Shown: positions 20,618 through 30,567 of the stretch, piece after piece
Numbering within the stretch: the first letter of the stretch is position 1
Layout: each line of letters starts with the position of its first letter
Origin: Nitrosovibrio sp. Nv6
GTDB taxonomy: Bacteria; Pseudomonadota; Gammaproteobacteria; Burkholderiales; Nitrosomonadaceae
DNA length: 64,000 nucleotides
Reading direction: 5' to 3'
Assembly: GCF_900110495.1 (NCBI RefSeq)
Contig: NZ_FODX01000001.1
Coordinates: 1,302,001 to 1,366,000 of the forward strand
Translations under genes and position numbers: made by a program
The notes under the pieces: model-generated
Database searches by the model: none
Seen by the model: only the letters and a program-made list of their open reading frames with translations
Told to the model about the DNA's origin: nothing

Positions 20618-21514
20618 ATGCCGGAATTGCAGCTTCTCTCCTCGCATCGATCATTCGACGGGTCACAAAAGCGTTACAGCCATAGTTCAACATCGCTGAA
20701 TTGCGAAATGAACTTTTCCATTTTCCTGCCGCCCGACGCGCTGCAAGCGTCCCAGGCGCCGCGGGCGGCACTTCCCCAAGCGAGCAATGGTGGAAAAGTG
20801 CCGGCGGTCTACTGGCTGTCGGGACTCACCTGTACCGACGAGAACTTCAGCGTCAAAGCCGGCGCCCAGCGAGTTGCCGCGGCGCTCGGCATTGCGCTTG
20901 TCATACCGGATACCAGCCCGCGCGGAGAAGGCGTTGCCAGAGCACCCGACGCCGCATATGACCTGGGGTTGGGCGCCGGTTTTTACGTGAACGCCACCCA
21001 GGAACCCTGGAGCCGGCATTACCGTATGTACGACTATGTTGTTGATGAACTACCTTCCCTGATCGAACGATGTTTTCCAGTTAACGATCGGCGGTCGATC
21101 TGCGGACATTCCATGGGCGGCCACGGCGCGTTGATGATCGCATTGCGTAACCCGGCGCGCTATCGGTCAGTATCCGCTTTTGCACCGATCGTTAACCCGA
21201 TAACCAGTCCATGGGGAAAAAAAGCGTTCAGTCACTACCTTGGCAATGACGTAAAGAGTTGGTGGGGCTATGACACGACGTTGCTCCTTGAGGCCGCGCA
21301 CGCATCGGATCATCTGCCCATGTTGATTGACCAGGGTGATGCGGATGAATTCCTGGCTGAGCAACTCAAAATCGAACGCTTTATTGCCGCGTGTAAAGCA
21401 GCTAACTACCCTGCACAGATCAATATTCGTGAAGGTTATGACCATAGCTATTTTTTTATCAGTACATTTATCGAAAACCATTTGCGTTTTCACGCTAAAG
21501 CATTGATTGATTGA
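20618..21514 (+). CDS. fghA: S-formylglutathione hydrolase
   Basis: 298 aa esterase-D type alpha/beta hydrolase that releases formate and glutathione from S-formylglutathione. Visible: [13 protein letters not shown] (oxyanion-hole region), DTSPRGEGV, nucleophile in [10 protein letters not shown], aspartate near DQGDADEF, and catalytic His in [13 protein letters not shown] 20618 has GAGGA eight bases before it; a TTG at 20603 is a poorer start. It is downstream of frmA in the same operon. Compared with the usual 276-280 aa, the N-terminal third has an insert rich in Ala/Pro (around [14 protein letters not shown]), which lengthens a surface loop. Confidence 0.95.
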   Translation: MPELQLLSSHRSFDGSQKRYSHSSTSLNCEMNFSIFLPPDALQASQAPRAALPQASNGGKVPAVYWLSGLTCTDENFSVKAGAQRVAAALGIALVIPDTSPRGEGVARAPDAAYDLGLGAGFYVNATQEPWSRHYRMYDYVVDELPSLIERCFPVNDRRSICGHSMGGHGALMIALRNPARYRSVSAFAPIVNPITSPWGKKAFSHYLGNDVKSWWGYDTTLLLEAAHASDHLPMLIDQGDADEFLAEQLKIERFIAACKAANYPAQINIREGYDHSYFFISTFIENHLRFHAKALID

Positions 21515-21736
21515 TGAGCTATTAATGGATAACTCATGGTTTAGCGATAATTCGGACCGGGAACGTGCAGGACCCTATCCGGACCCCGCCAACTCCTCCA
21601 ACAATCGCTCCCATTCTCCATTTGTTTCCTGATCATGCCATTGGCTTCTCTCGTCCCTTAAGCCCCTCAAGCCGCGCGGTAAATGCGCATCCGGCTTCCT
21701 GTATAATTCTTTTTTTTGTCATCCTGAAAGGCTTCT

Positions 21737-22841
21737 ATGGAATCGGAACAGCTTAACGCCCTCCTCTACCAACTGGATGATCTCGATGATCGGGCAGCAG
21801 CGTTGCGGAGGTTTCTTTGACTTCGATAACAAACAGACACGGCTGAGCGAACTCAATCGGATGACGGAGGATCCAGCCATCTGGGCCGACAACAAACGCG
21901 CGCAGGAATTGGGCCGCGAAAAAAAAATGCTGGAAAGCGTCGTCTTGAACCTTCAAACCGTCGGGCGGCAGTTGCATGATGCCCGGGATCTGTTTCAGAT
22001 GGCGAAAGAAGAGAATGACGATGCCACCCTGCTGAGCATTGAGCGGGACATCGCTCAGCTGGAAAAAATAGTGGGGGACATGGAGTTCCGCCGCATGTTT
22101 TCCAATCCCATGGACGCCAATAATTGCTTCGTGGACATTCAAGCCGGTTCCGGCGGCACGGAAGCACAGGACTGGGCGGCGATGCTCGAACGCATGTATC
22201 TGCGCTATTGCGAGCGCCGCGACTACAACGTGGAGGTGATGGAAGAGTCACCCGGTGAGGTAGCGGGTATCAAGAGCGCAAGTCTTAAAATTTCGGGCGA
22301 GTACGCCTACGGCTATCTCCGCACCGAGACGGGCGTACACCGGCTGGTTCGGAAATCGCCATTCGACTCCGGCAATCGCCGCCACACCTCCTTTGCCAGC
22401 GTGTTTGTTTATCCGGAAGTGGATGAGACGATCGAAATAGAAATCAACCCGGCTGACCTGCGGATCGACACGTTCCGTGCGTCCGGTGCGGGCGGTCAGC
22501 ACATCAACAAAACGGACTCGGCCATTCGGATCACCCATAACCCTACGGGTATCGTGGTGCAGTGCCAGAGCGGGCGTTCGCAGCACCGCAATCGCGCGGA
22601 CGCAATGGCAATGCTGAAATCGCGGCTGTACGAGGCGGAATTGCGCAAGCGCCATGACGAAAAGCAAGCGATAGAAGACAGCAAGACCGATATCGGTTGG
22701 GGGCATCAGATCCGGTCCTATGTGCTGGATCAGTCGCGCATCAAGGATTTGCGCACGGGTATGGAAAGTGGCAACACACAGGCAATACTGGACGGCGGGC
22801 TGGATGATTTCATCGAGGCCAGTTTGAAACAAGGCATATAA
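21737..22841 (+). CDS. prfB: Peptide chain release factor 2, expressed by programmed +1 frameshift
   Basis: RF2 recognises UGA and UAA and triggers peptidyl-tRNA hydrolysis. The gene is in two frames: ATG at 21737 opens a 27-codon first frame ([16 protein letters not shown]...) that ends at TGA 21818-21820. The main frame resumes at GAC 21819. The joined protein is 367 aa, near the 365 of E. coli RF2. The catalytic GGQ lies at about residues 252-254 ([15 protein letters not shown]), and the stop-codon recognition region precedes it. An annotation starting at the internal ATG would miss the true N-terminus. lysS follows after 12 bp, the same order as in E. coli. Confidence 0.96.
21806..21821 (+). 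promoter_or_regulatory. RF2 autoregulatory +1 frameshift site
   Basis: The sequence reads CGGAGG TTT CTT TGA C. GGAGG acts as an internal Shine-Dalgarno, CTT is the slippery codon and TGA (21818-21820) is the poor in-frame stop. When RF2 is scarce the ribosome slips +1 from CTT to TTT and continues as GAC. The layout matches the known E. coli prfB signal (AGGGGG TAT CTT TGA C). Confidence 0.95.
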
Positions 22842-22853
22842 GGAGAGTCGATA

Positions 22854-24383
22854 GTGACGGAAGATGCTTTAGAGAAAAGCCTGGATGAAACGCTCGATCG
22901 GCTTCACGCAGAGATCAAACTCGTCGAAGATCGCCGTTCCAAGCTGGATGTACTGCGTAAAGCGGGTAATGCCTTTCCCAATGACTTTCGCCGCGAAGAT
23001 TTTTCATCGGATCTTCACCAGCAATATGGGGAGCATTCCAATGAAATGCTGGAAGCAGAGCCGAGGGTTGTAAACGTGGCCGGACGCATGATGCTGAAGC
23101 GCGTGATGGGCAAAGCAAGCTTTGCCACGATTCAGGATATGAGTGGGCGCATCCAGCTTTACATCGCCAACGACACGGCCGGTACAGAGGTTCACGATGC
23201 ATTCAAGCACTATGATCTAGGGGATATATTGGGTGCCGGTGGCACGCTATTCAGAACCAGGACCGGCGAACTGTCGGTACGCGTCACGAATTTGCGTTTG
23301 CTCACAAAATCACTGCGCCCGCTACCGGAGAAGTTCCATGGCCTGACTGACCAGGAGCAGAAATACCGCCAGCGTTATCTGGACCTCATCACTAACGAAA
23401 ATAGCCGCAAAGTATTTATTACACGATCCAGAATCATCCAATCCATTCGCGAATTTCTGGTCGGGCGCGGCTATCTGGAAGTAGAGACGCCAATGATGCA
23501 TCCGATTCCCGGCGGCGCCGCGGCACGGCCTTTCGTCACTCACCACAATGCGCTGGATATGCAGTTGTATCTGCGCATCGCGCCGGAGCTCTACTTGAAG
23601 CGCCTGATGATTGGCGGTATGGAAAGAGTGTTCGAAATCAATCGCAGTTTCAGGAATGAAGGAATTTCCACTCGCCACAATCCCGAATTCACCATGCTGG
23701 AATTTTACGAAGCCTACCAGGATTACACTTATTTAATGGATCTCACCGAAACCATGCTGCGGGAATTAGCGGTAAAGGTTTTAGGCACGACCAGAGTGAG
23801 CTACCAGGGACGCGAAATCGATCTTGCACAACCATTCGCGCGGCTCACCATTACTCAAGCAATTCAGAAATTTCACCCGGAATATACCGGTACGCAACTT
23901 GGCGATCGATCATTCCTGATCAACACGCTGCACGCGCTTGGAATTACTTGCAAACCGGAAGATGGAATCGGTGGATTGCAGCTTGCGTTGTTTGATGAAA
24001 CCACGGAGCACTTGCTATTTGAGCCTGTTTTCATCGTCGATTACCCTGCCGAGGTTTCGCCCCTTGCAAGGCGCAACGACATCAACCCTGCGGTAACCGA
24101 CCGGTTTGAGCTTTACATTGCCGGACGCGAAATCGCTAACGGATTTTCTGAATTGAACGACCCGGAGGATCAGGCGGCGCGCTTCCTCGAACAAGCCAAT
24201 GCCAAGGAAGCAGGGGATGTTGAGGCCATGCACTACGACGCCGACTTTATCCACGCTCTTGAATACGGCCTGCCCCCCGCTGCCGGTGAAGGTATCGGTA
24301 TAGACCGACTGGTGATGCTATTTACGGATAGCCCCAGCATTCGTGATGTGATTCTGTTTCCACAACTTAGGCAGGAAAATTAG
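22854..24383 (+). CDS. lysS: Lysyl-tRNA synthetase, class II
   Basis: 509 aa. N-terminal OB-fold anticodon-binding domain ([31 protein letters not shown], split here over residues about 65-95), then the class II catalytic core. Motif 1 is around [18 protein letters not shown], motif 2 [20 protein letters not shown] and motif 3 [11 protein letters not shown]. It starts with GTG at 22854, with AAGGAG nine bases upstream. It probably shares a transcript with prfB. Confidence 0.97.
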   Translation: MTEDALEKSLDETLDRLHAEIKLVEDRRSKLDVLRKAGNAFPNDFRREDFSSDLHQQYGEHSNEMLEAEPRVVNVAGRMMLKRVMGKASFATIQDMSGRIQLYIANDTAGTEVHDAFKHYDLGDILGAGGTLFRTRTGELSVRVTNLRLLTKSLRPLPEKFHGLTDQEQKYRQRYLDLITNENSRKVFITRSRIIQSIREFLVGRGYLEVETPMMHPIPGGAAARPFVTHHNALDMQLYLRIAPELYLKRLMIGGMERVFEINRSFRNEGISTRHNPEFTMLEFYEAYQDYTYLMDLTETMLRELAVKVLGTTRVSYQGREIDLAQPFARLTITQAIQKFHPEYTGTQLGDRSFLINTLHALGITCKPEDGIGGLQLALFDETTEHLLFEPVFIVDYPAEVSPLARRNDINPAVTDRFELYIAGREIANGFSELNDPEDQAARFLEQANAKEAGDVEAMHYDADFIHALEYGLPPAAGEGIGIDRLVMLFTDSPSIRDVILFPQLRQEN

Positions 24384-24536
24384 ACACCCCGAACACGTCG
24401 CTGCGCCAGTGCAGTAATGCCCATGAGTTCGCTGTTCGGTATGAGGGGCGCCGCCGATTTGGTATTATTATTGAAGCGCGGGGAGGCGGAGGCGGGTTTA
24501 ATCAAGCGTTATCGGTACTGAAAGGAGCATAAGCAA

Positions 24537-24746
24537 ATGCAAACTGAAACCATTAAAGTTAAAGGCATGACCTGCATGGGTTGTGTCAACAGTGTAAAAA
24601 ATGTCCTGGAGAAAATCCCCGGCGTAAGCAGTGCAGACGTTTCCCTGGAGCAAGGCCAGGTCACGGTTCAGTACGATGCTGCCATGGGCGGGACAACTCA
24701 GTTGAAGGAGGCTATCGAGGATGCCGGTTTCGAGGTCGTCAAATAG
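24537..24746 (+). CDS. CopZ-like heavy-metal-binding (HMA) protein
   Basis: 69 aa, one ferredoxin-like HMA domain. The metal site is GMTCMGCVNSV (CxxC, residues 13-16), followed by the beta-alpha-beta pattern V.SADVSLEQGQVTVQYD and IEDAGFEV. AAAGGAG lies a few bases before the ATG. Such proteins carry Cu(I) to P-type ATPases or regulators, but no copper ATPase gene is in the window, so copper specificity is inferred from the family. Confidence 0.9.
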   Translation: MQTETIKVKGMTCMGCVNSVKNVLEKIPGVSSADVSLEQGQVTVQYDAAMGGTTQLKEAIEDAGFEVVK

Positions 24747-24778
24747 CAAAAAACCATTACGTTGAAAGACCGGTTTCC

Positions 24779-25783
24779 TCAGCGAATGGAGTTTTGGCCG
24801 CAATAACCGTTGGCTTGAAACCAGATCATCGCGTCTTCAAGCGCTTCCGCCGCTGGCCGGTATCGGTAACCCAGTTCGCGTACGGCCTTGTCACTGGAGT
24901 AGAACATTATTTTCTTTGCCATGCATACGGTATCCACCGTTGCACGCGGCTCAACATGCGTGACCATTGCCATTTTTTCCATTATCCACGCAGCCGGCAA
25001 CACCAGTTTGACGGGAAGATTAAATCGCTTTGTCCGCTTGCCGCTTATCTCGTCGATCATTTGCAATATTTGTAATAAAGTCATGTTTTCGCCGCCCAGA
25101 ATATAACGCTCTCCCGGTTTTCCATGCGCGTAAGCCAGAAGATGTCCATATGCAATGTCATCCGCATGAGCAATATTCAAGCCCGTATTAACATAGGCAG
25201 GCATTCGGCCGCATAAGGTATCAACCACTATACGTCCTGTCGGCGTGGGCTTGATATCACGGGGTCCTATCGGGGTAGAAGGGTTCACTATGACCAGAGG
25301 CAGCTTATGTTCGTTGGTCATCTGCTGAACGACTTGTTCCGCCATGAATTTTGACCGCTTGTAGTGACCTGTCATGGATAAGAGGTTCGAAGGCGTATCT
25401 TCGTTGGCAAGGTTACCGTTCTGGCTCGTTCCCAGCGTTGCCACGCTGCTGGTATAGACCATCCGTTTCATTCCAGCTTCGGCCGCAGCGAGTATCAGCG
25501 CCTGGGTTCCCTTTACGTTGATGTCATACATGGTTTCCGGATTCGGCACCCAGAGACGATAATCCGCGGCAACATGAAATAAACTGTCACAACCGGCGAC
25601 CGCACGTTTCAAAGACGGGGCGGAACGCAAATCGCCCTCCGAAATTTCAACAGGTAGATTTTCGAGGTTTCTCCGGTCACTTCCTGGCCTGACCAGGCAC
25701 CGCACCTCGTGACCTGCACTAAGTAAGCAGCGTGCTACCGCCGAGCCTACAAATCCGTTTGCACCCGTAACCAATGATTTCAT
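24779..25783 (-). CDS. hpnA: HpnA: hopanoid-associated sugar epimerase/reductase
   Basis: 334 aa extended short-chain dehydrogenase. NAD(P)-binding VTGANGFVGSAVARCLL is at the N-terminus, and the catalytic Tyr/Lys pair is in GHYKRSKFMAE (YxxxK). The blocks HVAADYRLWVPNP, VNPSTPIGPRDIKPTPTGRIV and ERYILGGENMTLLQI are characteristic of HpnA. It acts in the formation of the C35 hopanoid side chain or an associated modification; the exact reaction is unsettled. GGAGG sits one base before ATG 25786 and four before ATG 25783, so the second ATG is slightly preferred. No other hopanoid gene is visible. Confidence 0.88.
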   Translation of the reverse strand: MKSLVTGANGFVGSAVARCLLSAGHEVRCLVRPGSDRRNLENLPVEISEGDLRSAPSLKRAVAGCDSLFHVAADYRLWVPNPETMYDINVKGTQALILAAAEAGMKRMVYTSSVATLGTSQNGNLANEDTPSNLLSMTGHYKRSKFMAEQVVQQMTNEHKLPLVIVNPSTPIGPRDIKPTPTGRIVVDTLCGRMPAYVNTGLNIAHADDIAYGHLLAYAHGKPGERYILGGENMTLLQILQMIDEISGKRTKRFNLPVKLVLPAAWIMEKMAMVTHVEPRATVDTVCMAKKIMFYSSDKAVRELGYRYRPAAEALEDAMIWFQANGYCGQNSIR

Positions 25784-26176
25784 CATGCCTCCTTATCCAG
25801 CTCTCAAATTCCTTTAAGGAATCTGAAGCCGCGATTGAACTCGCATTGTTGTGGTGCTCCACAGCTTTTACATTTATTCGATTTTAGACGTGGCGATTGA
25901 GGGTAATTCAAGCAACAACATCAGGATAGTATGGAACAAAATCGAAGGGTGCCGAGGTTACCCATGTCTATGGCCCTGAACGGCGACCAAATACCATGAC
26001 CCTTGCTTAGCAGCCTGTCGGACTTAAAGAAAATCGGCTGCAAAAGCGTCTGGCTGGTCCATATTTCGCCGCTTTTTCGGCCAATAGAATAACTATTGGC
26101 CTTCAAAATCCTCAAAATCTGTCCTCACCCAGTCACTTTTTCGCTTCGATTCTTCAAGTCCCACAGGCTGCTAGTC
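25784..26176. other. Intergenic region between hpnA and the MutS-like gene
   Basis: About 390 bp. The right half is the MITE-like element at 26008-26173. The left half should hold the hpnA promoter and shows no gene. Confidence 0.45.
26008..26173. mobile_element. 166-bp MITE-like element with 23-bp terminal inverted repeats
   Basis: TAGCAGCCTGTCGGACTT at the left end (26008 on) is mirrored by AAGTCCCACAGGCTGCTA at the right end (to 26173). Over 23 bp the arms match at 21 positions. The ends are TA dinucleotides, as expected for a TA target duplication. The centre is a perfect hairpin GGCCAATAG-AATAA-CTATTGGCC around 26081-26103. No coding capacity. Its right end is three bases from the stop codon of the MutS-like gene, so it may also serve as terminator for either side. 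Confidence 0.75.
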
Positions 26177-27844
26177 TCAAGTACGACGTGTGGCAAGATG
26201 CTTCTCCACGTCCTCCTTGCTGAAACCCAGGGCGGCGGCTACGCGGTCGGCATGGCTCACCCGCGATACACCCGGGATCAGACGATAAGTCGGGCCCTGA
26301 GGCAGAAACTCGCCCTGCAGGTAACGGCCGATTCCCTTGCTCTGCAGGCGCTCGCATAGCTCGTGGTTGTGGGTAACAAGCAATGTACTTGCTCCAAGTT
26401 CGTAAAAACCTGCCAATACATACTCCGAAAGCTCCATTTTCTCTTCAAAGGTCGTGCCTTCCGACAGCTCGTCCAGCACGACGAGACTCCGGGGCGTGGA
26501 AGAGAAGAAAATCTCGCGCGTGCGTTTCAGTTCATGGCCAAAACGTCCTATGCCCTCATCCAGATGTCCGGGGTCCGGGACCTGGTAAAAAATATGCTCC
26601 GCAAGCACCAGGCGGGCATCAGCAGCGGGAATGTAGCAACCGATCTGCCCCAGTAACTGAAGCTGGACCACTGTTTTACAGTACGCGGTCTTGCCGCCGC
26701 TATTCGGTCCCGTGATGACCAGCAGTCGCCCCGCGTCGTCGAGTAAAATATCGTTCGGCACGTAGTTGGGATTCGCTCTGCCAAGCAGCGGATTTCTTGC
26801 TTCGGTAACAACAAGGGAGTGCCGTTCGCTTTCGAGTATCTCGGGCAACGCCATCTTGCCGCCAAAAACCTGCGAATAGCGATGGAATGACAAAATCTCG
26901 TCGATCATGCCAAACGTTTCCAGCAAGCGTGCGAGTTCAGGGCTGTGCTTGAACAGCTTTCGTAACGGATAGATGACGGAATCACGATCGGAGCCGGCAA
27001 TGGCTATCAGGACGACCGGTAGAATCGGTACCGCCAGCACGAGTACTCCATACCCCAGGTAGCCGATTCCAAAAGCGGCCAATACATTCTGAAAAAAATA
27101 AAGAGCGGCGCCGATCGCACCCAGGGCGCCAAACATCGGAACAGGTTTGACCATTGAGGGCCTGAAGCGTGGAATGGGAAAATAGCGCGGCTTTTCTTCC
27201 CGTGTCTTGAACTTTCCTTCCACCGGATAGACCGGCCCCCGTATCAGCGAGTAGATACGAGAGTTCCCGAAGTCACGAATCGCATTGAACAAGTCCTGGA
27301 GATACGAGCTCTGCGGCTGTGGCAACGTTTGCACCGCCTCGACCAGATCGATCACGAATCCGGTACCATCGATAAATTGGTGATACCCATAACCGCTGAA
27401 CTCCATTTCATCTTTACCGCCTCTGGAATTGCCAACGGCCAAACCACCGGTGAAGGTGCCATAGAGTAACTCATAAAGGGATTTCTCCCCCTGCACCATC
27501 TCCCCGATAAAACGCTTCAGCGCTTCCCGTAAACCGGGATTTGATTCCAACTCCCGTAAAGCCTCCTGCTTTTTTCGCGTCACTCCGGCATCCGTACCGG
27601 GCCGCGCCAGTGAGCGGTAAAGCACCGATTGTCCGGCATGAGTGACGGCATGATTGATCGAATCGAATAATTGGTCTGTTTCAATCGCATCGAAAGTCTT
27701 GACGTCCAATACGCCTTTGTCGGTTTCCGTCGGCCGGGTGTCCCGGACGCCCGAAGGTCGATCTCCACTCGAAAGGATGGGCGGCCGATTCCGGTATGAA
27801 TCAGATAAGGCCGGCTGGTTCATGGTTGGCTTCATAGCTGCCAC
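26177..27844 (-). CDS. Membrane-anchored MutS-family ATPase
   Basis: 555 aa (GTG 27844; ATGs at 27835 and 27823 are alternative starts). The C-terminal third is a MutS-type ABC ATPase: Walker A GPNSGGKTAYCKTV, signature region HLDEGIGRFGHELKRTREI, Walker B VVLDELSEGTTFEEK and an H-loop in LLVTHNHELCERL. The N-terminal MutS mismatch-recognition domain is absent, and the middle has two strongly hydrophobic stretches (FGALGAIGAALYFF and LGYGVLVLAVPILPVVLIAIAG) that look like a membrane hairpin. It is therefore not a mismatch-repair MutS. Homologues of this layout exist but their role is unknown. There is no Smr domain, so it is not MutS2. Confidence 0.82.
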   Translation of the reverse strand: MAAMKPTMNQPALSDSYRNRPPILSSGDRPSGVRDTRPTETDKGVLDVKTFDAIETDQLFDSINHAVTHAGQSVLYRSLARPGTDAGVTRKKQEALRELESNPGLREALKRFIGEMVQGEKSLYELLYGTFTGGLAVGNSRGGKDEMEFSGYGYHQFIDGTGFVIDLVEAVQTLPQPQSSYLQDLFNAIRDFGNSRIYSLIRGPVYPVEGKFKTREEKPRYFPIPRFRPSMVKPVPMFGALGAIGAALYFFQNVLAAFGIGYLGYGVLVLAVPILPVVLIAIAGSDRDSVIYPLRKLFKHSPELARLLETFGMIDEILSFHRYSQVFGGKMALPEILESERHSLVVTEARNPLLGRANPNYVPNDILLDDAGRLLVITGPNSGGKTAYCKTVVQLQLLGQIGCYIPAADARLVLAEHIFYQVPDPGHLDEGIGRFGHELKRTREIFFSSTPRSLVVLDELSEGTTFEEKMELSEYVLAGFYELGASTLLVTHNHELCERLQSKGIGRYLQGEFLPQGPTYRLIPGVSRVSHADRVAAALGFSKEDVEKHLATRRT

Positions 27845-28332
27845 GCTGCGTGTATTCGATTTGAAAGTAAAGTGGCGCAGCGACGTGTGAGTGTTGAAGA
27901 CCGCGCTTGCGCTCGTTCCCGCATTGTCTCGACGGCAATGCTCCGCTCAAAGCACGTATCCGTATCACTGCGGAATTTAAGTTTAGATTACCAGTATTCC
28001 AATAGCGAGCTTATCCGATAGCCTCGGCATTGCAACTATTCTCAAACTGGTAAGGCCTTCCCGGGGAATAAGTTGATTCCGGTTGCGAAGTTTAACTGTC
28101 CATGCAGCCGGGTCTATCCCAAGCTTGCGAAACGGCCGAAATCGCGCGAAGCTTGCAACTTCGCCCATGGAAAATCTAACACTCAACTGATTGTGCGTCA
28201 ACGCAGTAGGGAGAGTCAGTTTGAAATCTCTTTTGGAGATCCACGTATCGGAGATTGCTCAAGCTACCCGATATTTATGACCACACTCCCCGCCGGATCA
28301 ATCGATGGCCGCAGCAATCCGATTAGAAGAAG
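27845..28332. other. Intergenic region between tolC-like and MutS-like genes
   Basis: About 490 bp. Short frames on both strands (for example 27983-28201 minus) lack ribosome-binding sites and family signals. I see no strong palindrome or RNA gene. Confidence 0.4.
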
Positions 28333-29688
28333 TTATTGCAACAATACCGCATTTATCTCCCGCAAATCTTCCTCATCCAGTTCTCCAGCCTCGGCCTCCA
28401 ATCTCAATCTCGACATGAGAAAATTGTAACGCGCCTGTGCAAGGTCCCGTCGCGCGGAATAAAACAGATGCTGGGCATTCAATACATCCACCTCGGTCCT
28501 GACACCCACTTCCTGTCCAAGCTTGGTGGAATCTACCTGGCTCTGACTCGATACGAGAGCCTGCTTCAGCGCGTTCACCTGGGCAATGCCGTTGGTGACG
28601 TTAAGGTACTGCTGGCTCACTTGAAGCACACTGTTGCGCCGGGTATTGTTCAGGTCCTGGAGTACTTTTTCCTGGGTAGCCAGCGCTTCGCGTACACGCG
28701 ATTGCACTGCAAAGCCCTGGAATAGCGGGAAGCTGAGCTGAACTCCTATTTCCTTTGAAGTCAGGTCGATCGGGCGACCGGTAATCGTGCCGCCGACGCC
28801 TTTCTGGTCGCTATATATTGCTACCAGATCGAGGGTTGGATAATGCCCTGCCTTGGCTCGTTCCACGTCTTTTTTTGCGATTTCATATACCGCCTGCTGG
28901 ACTTTCAACGCAAGGTTGTTCTGTTCGGCTACATTGACCCAATCCTGCATGTTCGTATACTTCAAGGTAAGCAGATCGGATGTAAATTCGTCTGGACGTA
29001 CGAGATCGTCGGGCATGCGGCCGATAATCTGTTGCAGGGTGCGTTTTCGTATCTCCAGGTCGTTTTTGGCGGCAATTTCCTGCGACGTCGTTAAATCGAA
29101 GCGAGCCTGGGCCTCATAAGTATCGACGACAGTCGCTGTACCTACCTGAAAGTTGCGCTTCGCCTGCTCCAACTGCTCTCCAATCGCCTTTTTCTGCGCC
29201 TCCGCCACCTCTACATTCACTTGGGCGGCCAGTATGTCAAAATATGCCTGCGCCACACGCAGTATCAGATCCTGAGCCGCAATGATGAATTGCGAATCCG
29301 CCTGCGCAACCTGAAGTTTGGATTGCTCATAAATAGCGAAATTTTCCTTGCGGTAAATCGGTTGTGTTGCCGTGATAGTCAGGCTCTGGTTATCAATGAC
29401 CACTTCAGACGGCCTGACCGCGATACCTCCGAGTGGGAGTCCTCCGACTCGTTCTATATCTATATATTGTCTCCGGCGCACGCCCGCGAGTGTGACAGTG
29501 GGGAGCAACCCGGCTCGACCCTGCGGCAGTTTTTCCTGCGCTGCCTGGTTCGCGTAGCGCGCGGCGCTATACGCTGCGTCCTGTTCCAGCGCTTCGCGAT
29601 AAATTTCCATCAGGTCAGCTGCATGAAGCGGAGTATGCAAAGCCGCTCCGGCAATCAATATCGCGTAAATGTATTGCGGAATTTTCAC
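28333..29688 (-). CDS. tolC: TolC-family outer-membrane channel protein
   Basis: 451 aa. Signal peptide (MKIPQYIYAILIAGAALHTPLHA) followed by the TolC repeat: two copies of a helical/beta unit, with DLMEIYREALEQDAAYSAARY at the start, LILRVAQAYFDILAAQ near residue 140, LSFPLFQGFAVQSRV near 310 and a second coiled-coil region. This is the periplasmic alpha-barrel/outer-membrane beta-barrel exit duct of type I secretion or RND efflux. No pump gene is adjacent, which is usual for a shared TolC. It follows a PCMT-family gene on the same strand (133-bp gap), a neighbourhood common in betaproteobacteria. Confidence 0.92.
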   Translation of the reverse strand: MKIPQYIYAILIAGAALHTPLHAADLMEIYREALEQDAAYSAARYANQAAQEKLPQGRAGLLPTVTLAGVRRRQYIDIERVGGLPLGGIAVRPSEVVIDNQSLTITATQPIYRKENFAIYEQSKLQVAQADSQFIIAAQDLILRVAQAYFDILAAQVNVEVAEAQKKAIGEQLEQAKRNFQVGTATVVDTYEAQARFDLTTSQEIAAKNDLEIRKRTLQQIIGRMPDDLVRPDEFTSDLLTLKYTNMQDWVNVAEQNNLALKVQQAVYEIAKKDVERAKAGHYPTLDLVAIYSDQKGVGGTITGRPIDLTSKEIGVQLSFPLFQGFAVQSRVREALATQEKVLQDLNNTRRNSVLQVSQQYLNVTNGIAQVNALKQALVSSQSQVDSTKLGQEVGVRTEVDVLNAQHLFYSARRDLAQARYNFLMSRLRLEAEAGELDEEDLREINAVLLQ

Positions 29689-29821
29689 TTTGATTCCAGA
29701 TTGCCTTACTCAGTCGGACGAGAGATTATTGCCGATTTGAACCTGGCCTAAGCAATGACGCAATAAACCAGCGCAATAGACCGGCCGGATTTGCTTGTAA
29801 TTCGTGGATTGATCCGGAAGA

Positions 29822-30493
29822 CTAAAATGTGAATCTCGTCGGCTGCTCTGCGTTTTTGAGCGGCGTTATGCATGTCTCGAACAAGCCGACGGCGTTATAT
29901 GCCCCTGCTCCGTCTTCTTCTTCCGGTTTCACGCAAGTGACGAGCATGGCCTGCATCACCGGCACATCGCCAACCACTGCGAACAGGCGTCCACCCGCTT
30001 TGAGTGTATTCTGAAACGCCTCCGGTAAAACCGGGGTGGATCCCGTCAGCACGATTACGTCATAGGGTCCGTGCCGGGGCCAGCCGCGCGCCGCATCTCC
30101 AGTTTCCAGCGTTACATTGGCGATGTCATGAGCATAAAGGTTTTTTTCCGCCATGGCTTTCAGTTCCGGCACTATTTCTACGCTGTAAACATGCTCGCCC
30201 GTCCTGGCGAGCAATGCCGTCAGATAACCGCTGCCGCTGCCCACCTCCAGAATCCTGTCGGTTTTTTTTACCTGCACTTCCTGCAGAATGCGCGCTTCCA
30301 GCTTGGGGGCCAGCATCACCTCACCGTATCCCAGCGGGATTTCCATATCTACAAATGCAAGCGAACGGTAAGCCGCAGGGACAAATTCCTCACGCCGCAC
30401 CTCGAATAATAATTTGAGAATTTCCTGGTCCAGCACTTCCCATGTACGAATTTGCTGCTCCACCATGTTAAACCGGCTTTGTTCGAGATCCAT
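29822..30493 (-). CDS. Protein-L-isoaspartate O-methyltransferase family protein
   Basis: 223 aa from ATG 30493 (MDLEQSRFNMVEQQIRTWEV, the usual beginning of the betaproteobacterial version); the frame runs open into the insertion element upstream. SAM motif I is ILEVGSGSGYLTALLAR. The regions EEFVPAAYRSLAFVD and LGYGEVMLAPKLEARILQ match PCMT. The later catalytic region is divergent (GDAARGWPRHGPYDVIVLTG), so repair of isoaspartyl residues is not certain. It lies upstream of tolC on the same strand and is divergent from thiC. Confidence 0.85.
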   Translation of the reverse strand: MDLEQSRFNMVEQQIRTWEVLDQEILKLLFEVRREEFVPAAYRSLAFVDMEIPLGYGEVMLAPKLEARILQEVQVKKTDRILEVGSGSGYLTALLARTGEHVYSVEIVPELKAMAEKNLYAHDIANVTLETGDAARGWPRHGPYDVIVLTGSTPVLPEAFQNTLKAGGRLFAVVGDVPVMQAMLVTCVKPEEEDGAGAYNAVGLFETCITPLKNAEQPTRFTF

Positions 30494-30567
30494 GTCCAGC
30501 CTATGCCCTATATGAAATGTCATAACAAACTTGCAATTATTCCACATTTCCGTTAGCTTCACAGCAG

